A stretch of 63,102 nucleotides of DNA from Acidobacteriota bacterium (GTDB lineage: Bacteria > Acidobacteriota > UBA6911 > RPQK01 > JACQSY01): NCBI GenBank assembly GCA_016211085.1, contig JACQSY010000108.1:1-63102 (forward strand), written 5' to 3'. Shown here piece by piece: positions 8,182 through 16,870 of this stretch. The notes under the pieces are model-generated. The model ran no database searches, was not told the origin of the DNA, and saw nothing but the letters and a program-made list of their open reading frames with translations. Positions within the stretch are counted from its first letter, which is position 1. Each line of letters opens with the position of its first letter. The position numbers were made by a program, and so were the translations under genes.

Positions 8182-9464
8182 GTGGAAGTGTTGATGCATC
8201 CATTGTGCGCGGTCTCACGATAGCGAGGGTTACAGAAGAAAAATTGAACCAAAAGGCTCACCCATCCAGCAAAAAAAAGGTACGTGTGGCGTACCTTGTC
8301 ACTCACCCCATTCAGTATCAGGCACCCCTGCTCCGTTTGATTGCTCAGGATCCCAGTATCGATCTTACGGTGTTTTTCTGCAGCCGCTGCTCTGTTAATA
8401 CTTACCAGGACCCGGAATTTGGCCGAGCCATCAAATGGGACGTGCCCTTGCTGGAGGGATATAAGCACGAATTTCTGCCCGCGCTCTGGGGGCGTGATGA
8501 AGCTCCCAGTTTTTTTCGCCCCTTTAATTACGGGCTTTGGCGGAAACTCCGCAAAGGAAAATTTGATTTTCTTTGGGTGCATGGATACGGACGTGCCTAC
8601 AATCTTTTCGCCATCGCCATCGCGAAGTGCATGAGACTTCCGGTCTTGGTTCGCGATGAGTCCACAGAAACCAGCACGAAACGCGGAGCGCTAAAAGAAC
8701 GCCTGAGCCGCTTGTTTTTCTGCGTTTTGCGCAATCAAGTCGATAAGTGCCTCGCCATTGGAAGCAGCAATCGGGAATACTACCTGCAGCGAGGGGTGAG
8801 ACCTGAGAAGATCGTGTTGATGCCGTATGCGGTTAATAACGATTTTTTCCGGGACCGAGCAAGCCAGGCCGAACGAAATCGTGACGCACTTCGTCGGCAA
8901 TTAGAACTCGACGCCTCACGTCCGGTCATTCTCTATGCGAGCAAGTTCACCGAGCGCAAACGCGCCCGGGATCTGCTTGAGGCTTACACTTTTCTTTCTC
9001 CTGACGGCAAAGCCGAGCCGGCACCTTATTTATTGCTCATTGGCGAAGGAACGATGTTGGACTCGCTCAAAAGTCGGGTGGCGGAACGGGGTTGGGATTC
9101 GGTGCGTTTTCTTGGTTTCAAAAATCAGACCGAGCTGCCCTCTTACTATGATCTCTGTGATGTTTTTGTCCTGCCTTCATTTAATGAACCCTGGGGGCTG
9201 GTCATTAACGAGGTTATGAATGCTTCCAAGGCCGTCATCGTCAGCGATCAGGTGGGGTGCGCCAAGGATCTCGTCAAGGAGGGCCAGAACGGTTGCATTT
9301 TTCAAGCAGGAAACGTCCTCGATCTGCACCGTGCATTGTGTCGTGTCCTCGCAGATCGCCAGCGCTGCCGTCAAATGGGACGCAAGAGTTTAGAAATAAT
9401 TTCGAAATGGAGCTTTGAAGAAGACCTCCGGGGGATTAGAGCGGCACTGGGGCTGCAGGATTAA
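8169..9464 (+). CDS. Glycosyltransferase family 4
   Basis: The 431-residue product is a GT4 enzyme. The acceptor domain begins at about residue 38 (VRVAYLVTHPIQYQAPLLRL), and the donor domain has VILYASKFTERKRARDLLEAY and CDVFVLPSFNEPWGLVINEV with the E-x7-E pair, then GCAKDLVKEGQNGCIF. The GTG at 8169 gives a roughly 37-residue extension before the first strand and overlaps the previous gene; a start further in, such as GTG 8205, is equally possible. A half REP element begins five bases after the stop codon. Confidence 0.87.
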   Translation: MRQVSGSVDASIVRGLTIARVTEEKLNQKAHPSSKKKVRVAYLVTHPIQYQAPLLRLIAQDPSIDLTVFFCSRCSVNTYQDPEFGRAIKWDVPLLEGYKHEFLPALWGRDEAPSFFRPFNYGLWRKLRKGKFDFLWVHGYGRAYNLFAIAIAKCMRLPVLVRDESTETSTKRGALKERLSRLFFCVLRNQVDKCLAIGSSNREYYLQRGVRPEKIVLMPYAVNNDFFRDRASQAERNRDALRRQLELDASRPVILYASKFTERKRARDLLEAYTFLSPDGKAEPAPYLLLIGEGTMLDSLKSRVAERGWDSVRFLGFKNQTELPSYYDLCDVFVLPSFNEPWGLVINEVMNASKAVIVSDQVGCAKDLVKEGQNGCIFQAGNVLDLHRALCRVLADRQRCRQMGRKSLEIISKWSFEEDLRGIRAALGLQD

Positions 9465-9469
9465 CTTTA

Positions 9470-9746
9470 GGAGCGCTCGTTGACAGTCGCGCCTCTGAGC
9501 AGAACTGGCGATTTGAATTCAAGCTTATTTTTAGACAAGTCCCAATCAGAGGCGCGCCGGAGCGCAGCGGAGTAAGCGCTTGGGTTGGCTTCAGGAGCGC
9601 TCCTTAACAGTCGCGCCTCTCAGCAGAACTGGCGTTTGAATTCAAGCTTATTTTTAGACAAGTTCCAATCAGAGGCGCGCACGGAGCGCCAGCGCAGTAA
9701 GCGCTTGGGTTGGCTTCAGGAGCGCTCCTTAACACTCACGCCTCTG
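9470..9746 (+). repeat. REP/BIME-like array: one right arm and two full copies
   Basis: A lone right arm lies at 9470-9497 and full copies at 9549-9620 and 9672-9746. The spacers (about 51 bases, containing gaattcaagcttattttt) are almost identical to each other and unlike those in the 5.8 kb or 14.8 kb arrays, with a period of 123 bases. The array starts five bases after the upstream glycosyltransferase stop and ends 20 bases before the asparagine synthetase start. No gene is seen in this 302-base gap. Confidence 0.9.
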
Positions 9747-9766
9747 ATGGAACGGTGAAGTAAACG

Positions 9767-12700
9767 ATGTGCGGAATTTGCGGCTGTTTCAACGTTGGTG
9801 AAGCGACCGAACCCATCCGCAGAATGTGCGAGGCCATGATCCCCCGCGGTCCGGATTCTTCAGGCTTTTACGCAAACGGAGCGGTGGCCCTCGGCATGCG
9901 CCGGCTGAGCATCATCGATCTCAGTACCGGCGAACAGCCGATTTTTAACGAGGACGGCGATATAGCCATCGTTTTTAACGGTGAGATTTTTAATTATCGG
10001 GAACTTACCCGCGAACTCATCGCCCTGGGTCACCACTTCAAGACCCATTCAGACACGGAAGCGATTGTTCATGCTTACGAACAATGGGGCACAGAATGCC
10101 CTCGTTACCTGCGCGGCCAGTTTGCGTTCCTGATCCATGACATGCGTCCCTGGGTCCGTGCGGAAGTAGGGCCCCAGGGGAAACTGTTTGCTGCGCGCGA
10201 CCGACTGGGCATCAAGCCGCTCTATTACGCACCCGTACAAAGTGGATTCGTACTGGCTTCTGAAATCAAAGCCTTGCTGGCTTCGTCCCTTGTTGCTCCC
10301 CGGATGAATCCATCCAGCCTCCTTCGCTACCTGAAATGGGGATTTATCCCTGGTCCCGAAACCATCCTGGAGGGAGTGCAATTACTCCCGGCGGGGCATA
10401 CGCTGGTGATCGATGGGAGAGGCGCTCGTGAGAGTTGTTACTGGTCACCTAAGATTTCGAGCGACTCCGCTGGCAACCTGAAAGAGGTGGTGGAAAGGAT
10501 CCGATCACAACTGGCGGACGCCGTCAAAGCAGAAATGACCGCCGACGTTCCGGTCGGCGCCTTTTTGAGCGGAGGGTTGGACTCCAGCGTCCTGGTGGCG
10601 CTCATGTCCAGATTTTCTGGCGGAGACCTGCGCACTTTTTCTATCAGCTTCAACGAAGGAGCGTACAGCGAGGCGGCGTACGCCCGGTCAGTAGCCCGGC
10701 AGTTGGGAACAAACCACCACGATTGCAGAGTCACGGCATCTGACGTGCTCAAGGAGTTTCCGAAATTCATAGCGGCGCTTGACCAGCCCTCTACGGATGG
10801 TCTGAATACCTACTTTGTTTCCAAGTTCACGCACGAATCAGGCGCCAAGGTTGCTCTTTCGGGTCTTGGCGGCGATGAGCTTTTTGGAGGTTATAGCTCC
10901 TTTCGGCAATTGCCTTTATTCTCGCGCCTGATTCGCTTACTTCACGTCCTACCCGGCTCCACCAGGGCCGCTCAGCTGCTTACCGAGACGGAAAATTGGG
11001 ACGGAGCGCGTAGAAAGCTTAATGCCGCGCTGGAAGGCGAAGGCAGCATTGGTGAATTATTTGCCATCAGGCGCGGCCTTTTCCTGGAAAGAGAGCGAGC
11101 GCGTCTGCTTGCTCCCGAATGGCTACAGACCTTGAATTCTTGTGAGGCAACCACCCTTTGTAAATCGGTCGGAAGCACCGCAGGAGCCTGGAATCAGGTG
11201 AGTCTTCTGGAGATGAGCCTGTACATGCGAGAGCAATTACTCCGCGACACCGATTGCCTTGCGATGGCCCACTCGCTTGAAGTGCGTGTGCCGCTCATCG
11301 ACTATCTTTTGGTGGAGTACGTGCTGAGTGTGCCCGAGCACCTCAAGAATAGCGGCAAAGGTCTTAAGCCCCTGCTCTTGGAAGCAGCACGAAATCTCGT
11401 GCCTGAGGAAGTGCGGCAGAGAAGCAAGCAAGGGTTTGTTTTTCCGCTTGCCGAATGGTTAAGAGGCGAGTTGAAACCGCTGGCGCAGGAGGTGCTTTTT
11501 TCCCCGCCCTCAGAGCTGTTTCGCTCGGACGCTTTGAATCAGCTATGGCATGGCTTCTTGCACGGTGAGGTCAACCATACACGCATCTGGGGCCTGGTGG
11601 TTCTCCTGCGGTGGCTCGATCAGCATGGAGTACAGCCGGTGTCCTCCAAAAGCAATGCGGCCCTGCCAGGACGGATTTACTCGGCACAGCCAAAAGTAGA
11701 TACAAAAAACCATGAGGTCAAGCGTGTGCTCGTGTATAAGCTGGGAAGCATTGGAGATACCGTCGTCGCTTTGCCTTGCTTCCATTTGATTGCTCGAGTT
11801 TTCCCGCGAGCGGAACGGCGGCTTCTCACCGCCCGGCCCGTGAGCGACAGGGAAACCTCGGCGCGCTCAGTGCTTGGCGATTCCGGCCTGATTCATAACT
11901 ACTTTTTGTATCCGGCTGGCACACGAGACGTGCGGGAATTGTTTTTGATCTGGCGTCAATTGAGGAAGTGGCGGCCTCAGCTGATGGTGTACCTGATGGA
12001 GCCGCGCAGCCTGGCGGCCGCCTGGCGGGATTTTGTGTTTTTCAAGCTCTGCGGCATTCCCCGGATTATGGGTACTCCGCTGACTCGTGGATTGTCTACA
12101 CATCGCCGGCTCAACGGTGCCACCTACGAGAGCGAGGCGGCTCGCCTGGCGCGCTGCCTTTCTGGTCTGGGAGATGCCCGGTTAGAAGAGGCTGTGAGCT
12201 GGGATCTGATTTTGTCTTCCCGAGAGCGAAACGAGGCGGACGCTGCATTGAAGGGATGGAATTCGCAGCCCTTTATCGCTTGTAACGCTGGAGCCAAAGT
12301 AGACGTCAAAGACTGGGGGGAAGCCAAGTGGTCCATCCTTTTGCGCCGGCTTGGAGAGCGCTGTTCTCAATTGGGGCTGGTTATGTTGGGTGCATCTGCG
12401 GAAGCAGAGCGAGCCGAGAGACTTCGCCAACTGTGGCCGGCTCCCTCGCTGAACCTGTGCGGCAGGATTTCACCCCGAGTCAGCGCGGCAGTTATCGAAA
12501 GATCTACGTTATACCTGGGACATGACGGTGGTCCCATGCATCTGGCTGCCGCCGTCGGCACACCCTGTGTGGCCATTTTTAGCGCCCGCAGCAAACCCGG
12601 CGTTTGGTTTCCACGCGGCTCCGCGCACAGCGTAATTTATCATCAGACTCATTGCCACGGGTGCAGCCTGTCCGAGTGTGCTGTGTACCGTAAACAGTGC

Positions 12701-12808
12701 ATCGAATCCATTACCCCCGAAGAGGTGCTGGCCGCCTGCGAACAACAGCTTGGCGCATCGAAAGTCACTCTTAAGGCTGCGGAACTCTTTTCGCACAGTC
12801 CTGATTGA
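9767..12808 (+). CDS. Asparagine synthetase (glutamine-hydrolysing) fused to a GT9/heptosyltransferase-like domain
   Basis: The 1013-residue protein joins two enzymes. Residues 1 to about 640 form a complete AsnB: MCGICG with catalytic Cys2 after Met removal, a class II glutaminase domain to about residue 240, then the synthetase domain with the PPi-loop motif SGGLDSS near residues 267-273. Residues of about 650-1013 form a glycosyltransferase family 9 domain, starting RVLVYKLGSIGDTVVALP and containing LYLGHDGGPMHLAAAVGTP, the ADP-heptose:LPS heptosyltransferase signature. AsnB-like proteins in glycan loci can amidate uronic acids or act in amino-sugar steps; GT9 enzymes add heptose or related sugars. 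The frame is open through the junction. The next gene starts inside its stop codon. Confidence 0.9.
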   Translation: MCGICGCFNVGEATEPIRRMCEAMIPRGPDSSGFYANGAVALGMRRLSIIDLSTGEQPIFNEDGDIAIVFNGEIFNYRELTRELIALGHHFKTHSDTEAIVHAYEQWGTECPRYLRGQFAFLIHDMRPWVRAEVGPQGKLFAARDRLGIKPLYYAPVQSGFVLASEIKALLASSLVAPRMNPSSLLRYLKWGFIPGPETILEGVQLLPAGHTLVIDGRGARESCYWSPKISSDSAGNLKEVVERIRSQLADAVKAEMTADVPVGAFLSGGLDSSVLVALMSRFSGGDLRTFSISFNEGAYSEAAYARSVARQLGTNHHDCRVTASDVLKEFPKFIAALDQPSTDGLNTYFVSKFTHESGAKVALSGLGGDELFGGYSSFRQLPLFSRLIRLLHVLPGSTRAAQLLTETENWDGARRKLNAALEGEGSIGELFAIRRGLFLERERARLLAPEWLQTLNSCEATTLCKSVGSTAGAWNQVSLLEMSLYMREQLLRDTDCLAMAHSLEVRVPLIDYLLVEYVLSVPEHLKNSGKGLKPLLLEAARNLVPEEVRQRSKQGFVFPLAEWLRGELKPLAQEVLFSPPSELFRSDALNQLWHGFLHGEVNHTRIWGLVVLLRWLDQHGVQPVSSKSNAALPGRIYSAQPKVDTKNHEVKRVLVYKLGSIGDTVVALPCFHLIARVFPRAERRLLTARPVSDRETSARSVLGDSGLIHNYFLYPAGTRDVRELFLIWRQLRKWRPQLMVYLMEPRSLAAAWRDFVFFKLCGIPRIMGTPLTRGLSTHRRLNGATYESEAARLARCLSGLGDARLEEAVSWDLILSSRERNEADAALKGWNSQPFIACNAGAKVDVKDWGEAKWSILLRRLGERCSQLGLVMLGASAEAERAERLRQLWPAPSLNLCGRISPRVSAAVIERSTLYLGHDGGPMHLAAAVGTPCVAIFSARSKPGVWFPRGSAHSVIYHQTHCHGCSLSECAVYRKQCIESITPEEVLAACEQQLGASKVTLKAAELFSHSPD

Positions 12809-14058
12809 GCTTGCTGACCCGGGAAAGTTCTCGCCTAAAAATTCTTCATGTGGCGCCTAGCTTTGCGCCTAGAGACGGAGGACCCTACCAGGCAATGCAA
12901 GGTATGGGAAAAGCATTGGCGCAGCGCGGACACCACGTGGTGCTGTACACCACCGATGTGAACGGACCCGGCACTCTCAATCCCTTGCGCGGTTCGACGC
13001 GTCTTGACGTTGTCACCAATCAGCCTACCTTCACCGATGGCTATGAGGTCTGGTACTTCCCGGTGGATTGGCCGTCACGATGGCGCTGTTCGTGGCCTCT
13101 CGCCCGCAGGCTCGCGAAGACCGTTCGAGATTTTGACGTGGTTCACATTCACACGCTGTACGCTTTTACCAGTCAGGTTGCCGCGTTTTTTTCACGCAGG
13201 GCGGGAGTACCTTACTTGATTCGTTTTCACGGCACGCTGGATCCTTTTTTAAGACGAAAGAGCCGGGCCAAAAAGTGGCTGTATGATGCTTTGTGGCAAA
13301 AAAGCGATATCGACCGCGCGGCCGCAATCCACTACACGGCCCAGGATGAAATGGAGTTGGCTGCACCGCTGGGCTTTAAGGCTTCGGGAATTGTAGTTCC
13401 CTTGGGACTCGATCTGGACTCTTATCGGATTTGTCCGGAGCGAGGGGAGTTCCGGTCGAAACATCTCCACAACTGGAAGGGTCCGGTGGTCCTTTACCTC
13501 GGCCGCATCAATTTCAAGAAAGGCCTGGAAGTCCTGATCGATGCTTTCGCAGCCCTCTGCGCCGGCCGCAGAGATACATGCCTGGCGATTGTGGGGCACC
13601 CCGATCCTGACGGGTACGCTGATTCCATTCGCCGGCGGGCAGCCGCCAGTGGAGCAGCCGATCGCATCTTTTTCACCGGACCGTTGTTTGGGAGAGAAAA
13701 GCTGGAGGCATTGGCAGACGCGGACATCTGGGCCTTGCCTTCTCACACTGAGAACTTTGGCGTGGCGGTGGTGGAGGCCATGGCGATGGGCCTTCCGGTG
13801 ATCGTAAGTCACAACGTAGCAATCCACCACGAGATTTCCCGCTCCGGCGCAGGCCTGGTCGTGTCCTGCGACCCCGCCGATGTGAAGTCAGCTCTGGAAA
13901 AGCTTCTCGAAAATCCGTCACAACGTGGCGTCATGGGAGCGAACGGAAGAGCGTTGGTCCGGGAGAAATATTCGTTGCAGCAGGTGGGAAAGAGTCTGGA
14001 ACAGGCCTATTTGAATATTGTGCAGCGAAATGGAACTTTACTGAATAGCTGCGCTTAA
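12805..14058 (+). CDS. Glycosyltransferase family 4
   Basis: The 417-residue product is a GT4 enzyme with the N-terminal glycine loop APRDGGPYQAMQGMGKALAQRG, the donor-domain motif VLYLGRINFKKGLEVLIDAF, and ADIWALPSHTENFGVAVVEAMAMGLPVIVS with the E-x7-E pair. It should act in the cytosol during repeat-unit assembly. Its TTG start overlaps the TGA of the asparagine synthetase-GT9 gene (TTGA), so the two are translationally coupled. A single full REP element follows 28 bases after the stop codon, next to the RAYT transposase. Confidence 0.9.
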   Translation: MSLLTRESSRLKILHVAPSFAPRDGGPYQAMQGMGKALAQRGHHVVLYTTDVNGPGTLNPLRGSTRLDVVTNQPTFTDGYEVWYFPVDWPSRWRCSWPLARRLAKTVRDFDVVHIHTLYAFTSQVAAFFSRRAGVPYLIRFHGTLDPFLRRKSRAKKWLYDALWQKSDIDRAAAIHYTAQDEMELAAPLGFKASGIVVPLGLDLDSYRICPERGEFRSKHLHNWKGPVVLYLGRINFKKGLEVLIDAFAALCAGRRDTCLAIVGHPDPDGYADSIRRRAAASGAADRIFFTGPLFGREKLEALADADIWALPSHTENFGVAVVEAMAMGLPVIVSHNVAIHHEISRSGAGLVVSCDPADVKSALEKLLENPSQRGVMGANGRALVREKYSLQQVGKSLEQAYLNIVQRNGTLLNSCA

Positions 14059-14086
14059 ATCATCAGTTCTCTTGCCGGCGCCATCG

Positions 14087-14164
14087 GAGGCGCGCACGAA
14101 GCGCCAGCGGAGTAAGCGCTCGCGTTCGTTGCACCGGGAGCGCTCACTGACGTTCGCGCCTCTG
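14087..14164 (+). repeat. REP/BIME-like element, single full copy flanking the RAYT gene
   Basis: This is a full copy with both inverted arms (gaggcgcgcacgaagcgcca and cgttcgcgcctctg). It is preceded at 14072-14086 by a 15-base flank (ttgccggcgccatcg) that recurs with one change before the copy at 14778. The transposase-like gene lies exactly between these two copies. Confidence 0.92.
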
Positions 14165-14186
14165 AACTAGGGTGGTTTGCATCACA

Positions 14187-14711
14187 TCACGGGTATAAGT
14201 CGGGCTCTTGTCCCCCACTTTCATTGCCTCTTACGAAATGTTCCAACAACTCCCCTTGCTGATAAATAACGTATTCAATTGCGGCCGAAAGCTGCGCGTG
14301 TGTCCAAAGGTAAACGGTGCTTCCATGACGAGTCCACCGCCTGCATTGGCTCTCAACACCATTGAGGCTACGGCTCGCAGATGCTTTAAATGCAAGCAGG
14401 ATTTTTTCTGGCGCTGTTTCCCCACTAACCACGATGTGAACGTGAGTGGTTCGAACGTGGGCTGCGTGGAGTGTCCAACGTTTATAAGATGCGACCTCAC
14501 GGAGTGTCCTCAAAATGATCTCACGCCGGTTGGGGCTTAGTTTATAAGGCTTGTGTCGCATGCATTGTGTTTCCCACCGCTTCCTGCTGGGACTTGGGTC
14601 AAGCAATGGAGTGCCGTATTGTCGATGGGCGGCGTCAACTGAACCCCTCACGTGCCCGTGAAGGTGAGCCCCGTACGCAGTGAAAGTGATCATGTAGGCC
14701 AATGGCTGCAC
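14187..14711 (-). CDS. REP-associated tyrosine transposase (RAYT, Y1/HUH family)
   Basis: The product (about 174 residues from the GTG at 14711) belongs to the Y1 transposase/RAYT group. It has QPLAYMITFTAYGAHLHGH near the N-terminus, the metal-binding HUH motif as THVHIVVSG about 60% along, KRW-rich basic stretches, HGSTVYLW, and the helix AIEYVIYQQGE with the candidate catalytic tyrosine. Such enzymes cleave single-stranded REP hairpins and are thought to spread them. The frame stays open to TTG 14753; the GTG was chosen because related proteins begin just before PLAY. No Shine-Dalgarno sequence is evident. REP copies lie 22 bases beyond its 3' end and about 65 bases beyond its 5' end. There is no visible truncation. 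Confidence 0.88.
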   Translation of the reverse strand: MQPLAYMITFTAYGAHLHGHVRGSVDAAHRQYGTPLLDPSPSRKRWETQCMRHKPYKLSPNRREIILRTLREVASYKRWTLHAAHVRTTHVHIVVSGETAPEKILLAFKASASRSLNGVESQCRRWTRHGSTVYLWTHAQLSAAIEYVIYQQGELLEHFVRGNESGGQEPDLYP

Positions 14712-14777
14712 ACTATTAAAACGCACAGAAGTAATTAATCGATGAACTTTCAACTAAATTTTTTGCCGGTGCCATCG

Positions 14778-15078
14778 GAGGCGCGCACGAAGCGTCAGCG
14801 GAGTAAGCGCTCGCGTTCGTTGCACCCGGAGCGCTCACTGACGTTCGCGCCTCTGTTCGGTTATGCCTCTGACAGTGCTGGTGCCATCGGAGGCGCGCAC
14901 GAAGCGCAGCGCAGTAAGCGCTCGCGTTCGTTGCACCGGGAGCGCTCACTGACGTTCGCGCCTCTGTTCGGTTATGCCTCTGACAGTGCTGGTGCCATCG
15001 GAGGCGCGCACGAAGCGTCAGCGCAGTAAGCGCTCGCGTTCGTTGCACCGGGAGCGCTCACTGACGTTCGCGCCTCTG
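14778..15078 (+). repeat. REP/BIME-like array, three tandem copies beside the RAYT gene
   Basis: Copies lie at 14778-14855, 14890-14966 and 15001-15078. They are almost identical (gaggcgcgcacgaagcg...ctgacgttcgcgcctctg), separated by 34-base spacers containing ttatgcctctgacagtgctg, and repeat every 111-112 bases. The very high identity suggests recent duplication. The array runs up to 32 bases before the start of a family 2 glycosyltransferase. Confidence 0.93.
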
Positions 15079-15110
15079 TTCGGTTGCGTTTCTTTAGCCT
15101 GTGCTTGAAG

Positions 15111-16001
15111 ATGCATAATTTTTCCGCTGTCATTCTGACCTATAACGAAGAGACCAATATTGAAAGCTGCCTGCACAGCCTCTCCGGATGGTGCCCGGAG
15201 ATCTTTATTGTGGACAGCGGCAGCACCGACCAGACACTGGCCATTTGCCGGCGCTACACCGAGCGAATCTACAACCATCCCTACACCGATCATGCAAGCC
15301 AGTGGGACTGGGCGCTCAAGAACCTTCCGCTAACCACGGAATGGGTCATGCCGCTTGACGCCGATCACGTGGTCACGGAACCGCTGAGAAAAGAGATCCT
15401 TCGGGTGTTGGAAAATCCACAGCCCGGCATCGACGGCTACTATGCGCAGCACCGTTATTTTTTCTGGGGTGCGCCGATGCGGGGCTTTAAACCGTACACT
15501 CTCTGCCTGTTCCGTCGACTGAAAACCCGGCTGGATCCCAGTGAATTGGTAGATTTTCGTTTTTTAGTGAACGGCAAGACTGCAAAGCTGCGGGGGGCCC
15601 TTCACGAGGACAACCAAAAAGAAAGATCTCTTGATTTTTGGATTGACAAGCATCAACGCTTTGCCTCCCGGATCGCCATCGAAGAGGTTTTGCGTACCCA
15701 TGGCCTCATACAATGGTCGTTAAAACCGAGGCTTTTCGGAAATCCGGATGAATCCATCCTGTGGATCAAAAGCCGGTGGTATGCGTTGCCACTGTACCTT
15801 CGTCCCTGCCTTTATTTCTTTTACCGCTATTTCTTGAGGTTGGGATTCCTTGATGGAAAGGTGGGGTTTCTTTACCACTTTTTGCAGGCTCTTTGGTTTC
15901 GCCTGTTGATCGATGCAAAGATCATGGAATTGAGGGGACGCCTGCGACGAGGCGACGTCTCGCTCGAAGAGATCAGGTTGTCATTTCAGCACAAGTTTTG
16001 A
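15111..16001 (+). CDS. Glycosyltransferase family 2 (WaaE/KdtX-like)
   Basis: The 296-residue product has the GT-A N-terminus FSAVILTYNEETNIESCLHS, the donor-binding IFIVDSGSTDQTL and a DxD-type site PLDADHVV. It resembles lipopolysaccharide-core glucosyltransferases of the WaaE/KdtX type, with a hydrophobic C-terminal segment (about residues 220-270) that may attach it to the membrane. The ATG at 15111 was chosen over an upstream TTG at 15084 because the latter lies next to a REP repeat and adds nine unconserved residues. It is the first gene after the REP array. Confidence 0.85.
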   Translation: MHNFSAVILTYNEETNIESCLHSLSGWCPEIFIVDSGSTDQTLAICRRYTERIYNHPYTDHASQWDWALKNLPLTTEWVMPLDADHVVTEPLRKEILRVLENPQPGIDGYYAQHRYFFWGAPMRGFKPYTLCLFRRLKTRLDPSELVDFRFLVNGKTAKLRGALHEDNQKERSLDFWIDKHQRFASRIAIEEVLRTHGLIQWSLKPRLFGNPDESILWIKSRWYALPLYLRPCLYFFYRYFLRLGFLDGKVGFLYHFLQALWFRLLIDAKIMELRGRLRRGDVSLEEIRLSFQHKF

Positions 16002-16047
16002 TGGCAGCGCCCAGGCGCCGGTCACATCGTTCCTAATTTTCCACCCA

Positions 16048-16800
16048 ATGGATAGCTGGTCTAAAGGACTAGTACGCCGGATACTGCCGGGGAAGATTAA
16101 AAAGCATCGCATTCTGGCGGGGCCTCTGCGCGGTAAGCACATCGTCACCTCCTGGCACGATTATCCCGCTGCAATATTAGGACGCACTGAGAAGGCCCTT
16201 CTGGAATGGTTCGAGAAGAATGTGCGTGCCGGAGAGACGTGGCTGGACGTCGGGGCTCATTATGGATACACGGCCATTGCCCTCAGTGAGTTGGTGGGCG
16301 GTGAGGGTAGGGTTTTCGCATTTGAACCGGTGCTTGAGACAGCCGGGCACCTGGCGGAAACCCGTGCTTTAAACCGTCTTTTCCAACTTCGTGTGCTGCC
16401 GATGGGCCTGGCGAACCCTGAAGAGCTGCGATCCTTGCAGATGAATTTGGAAAGAGGGATGGCCGAGGCATTCAACCGGGACGGCCATTCCGAGACGATC
16501 ATGGTGGCGCGTCTGGACTGGCTGTGGCCTCGGATATGTGGTGCGAATGAAAGAATCGACGGCGTCAAGATCGACGTGCAGGGGATGGAAATTGAGACCC
16601 TTTATGGAATGGCACACTTGTGTTGGACGTTTCGACCTAAACTAGTTGTTGAGATTCATCGGGGAGTGGACCATAATCATCTCCTGAACGTCATTGGGGA
16701 GCTGGGTTACCGTCGCTCCGGTTTTGCGATTGAAGGAGGGGGAAAGGAAATCGTTGCGGACTATCTCTGTGACCAGAGCTACGCCTTCAGGCCCGCGTAA
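16048..16800 (+). CDS. FkbM-family methyltransferase
   Basis: The 250-residue product contains the FkbM fold: TWLDVGAHYGYTAIALSE (SAM motif I, about residues 67-84), VFAFEPVLETAGHL, and DGVKIDVQGMEIETLYGM near residues 170-187, the family hallmark KxDxxGxE in a slightly altered form. FkbM enzymes O-methylate sugars or polyketides; here sugar methylation is likely from context. It starts at ATG 16048, 46 bases after the GT2 gene. Confidence 0.88.
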   Translation: MDSWSKGLVRRILPGKIKKHRILAGPLRGKHIVTSWHDYPAAILGRTEKALLEWFEKNVRAGETWLDVGAHYGYTAIALSELVGGEGRVFAFEPVLETAGHLAETRALNRLFQLRVLPMGLANPEELRSLQMNLERGMAEAFNRDGHSETIMVARLDWLWPRICGANERIDGVKIDVQGMEIETLYGMAHLCWTFRPKLVVEIHRGVDHNHLLNVIGELGYRRSGFAIEGGGKEIVADYLCDQSYAFRPA

Positions 16801-16870
16801 GCCTTTCTAGCATCACGGAACGAATCCCGATTTTTTCAACCTCCCCACAGTACCTGTAAGCGGGCGCTGC

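Noticed and set aside
14716..15048. Reverse-strand frame with peptide repeats beside the RAYT gene
   Set aside because: It only reads through three copies of the palindromic element and has no ribosome site or known domain.
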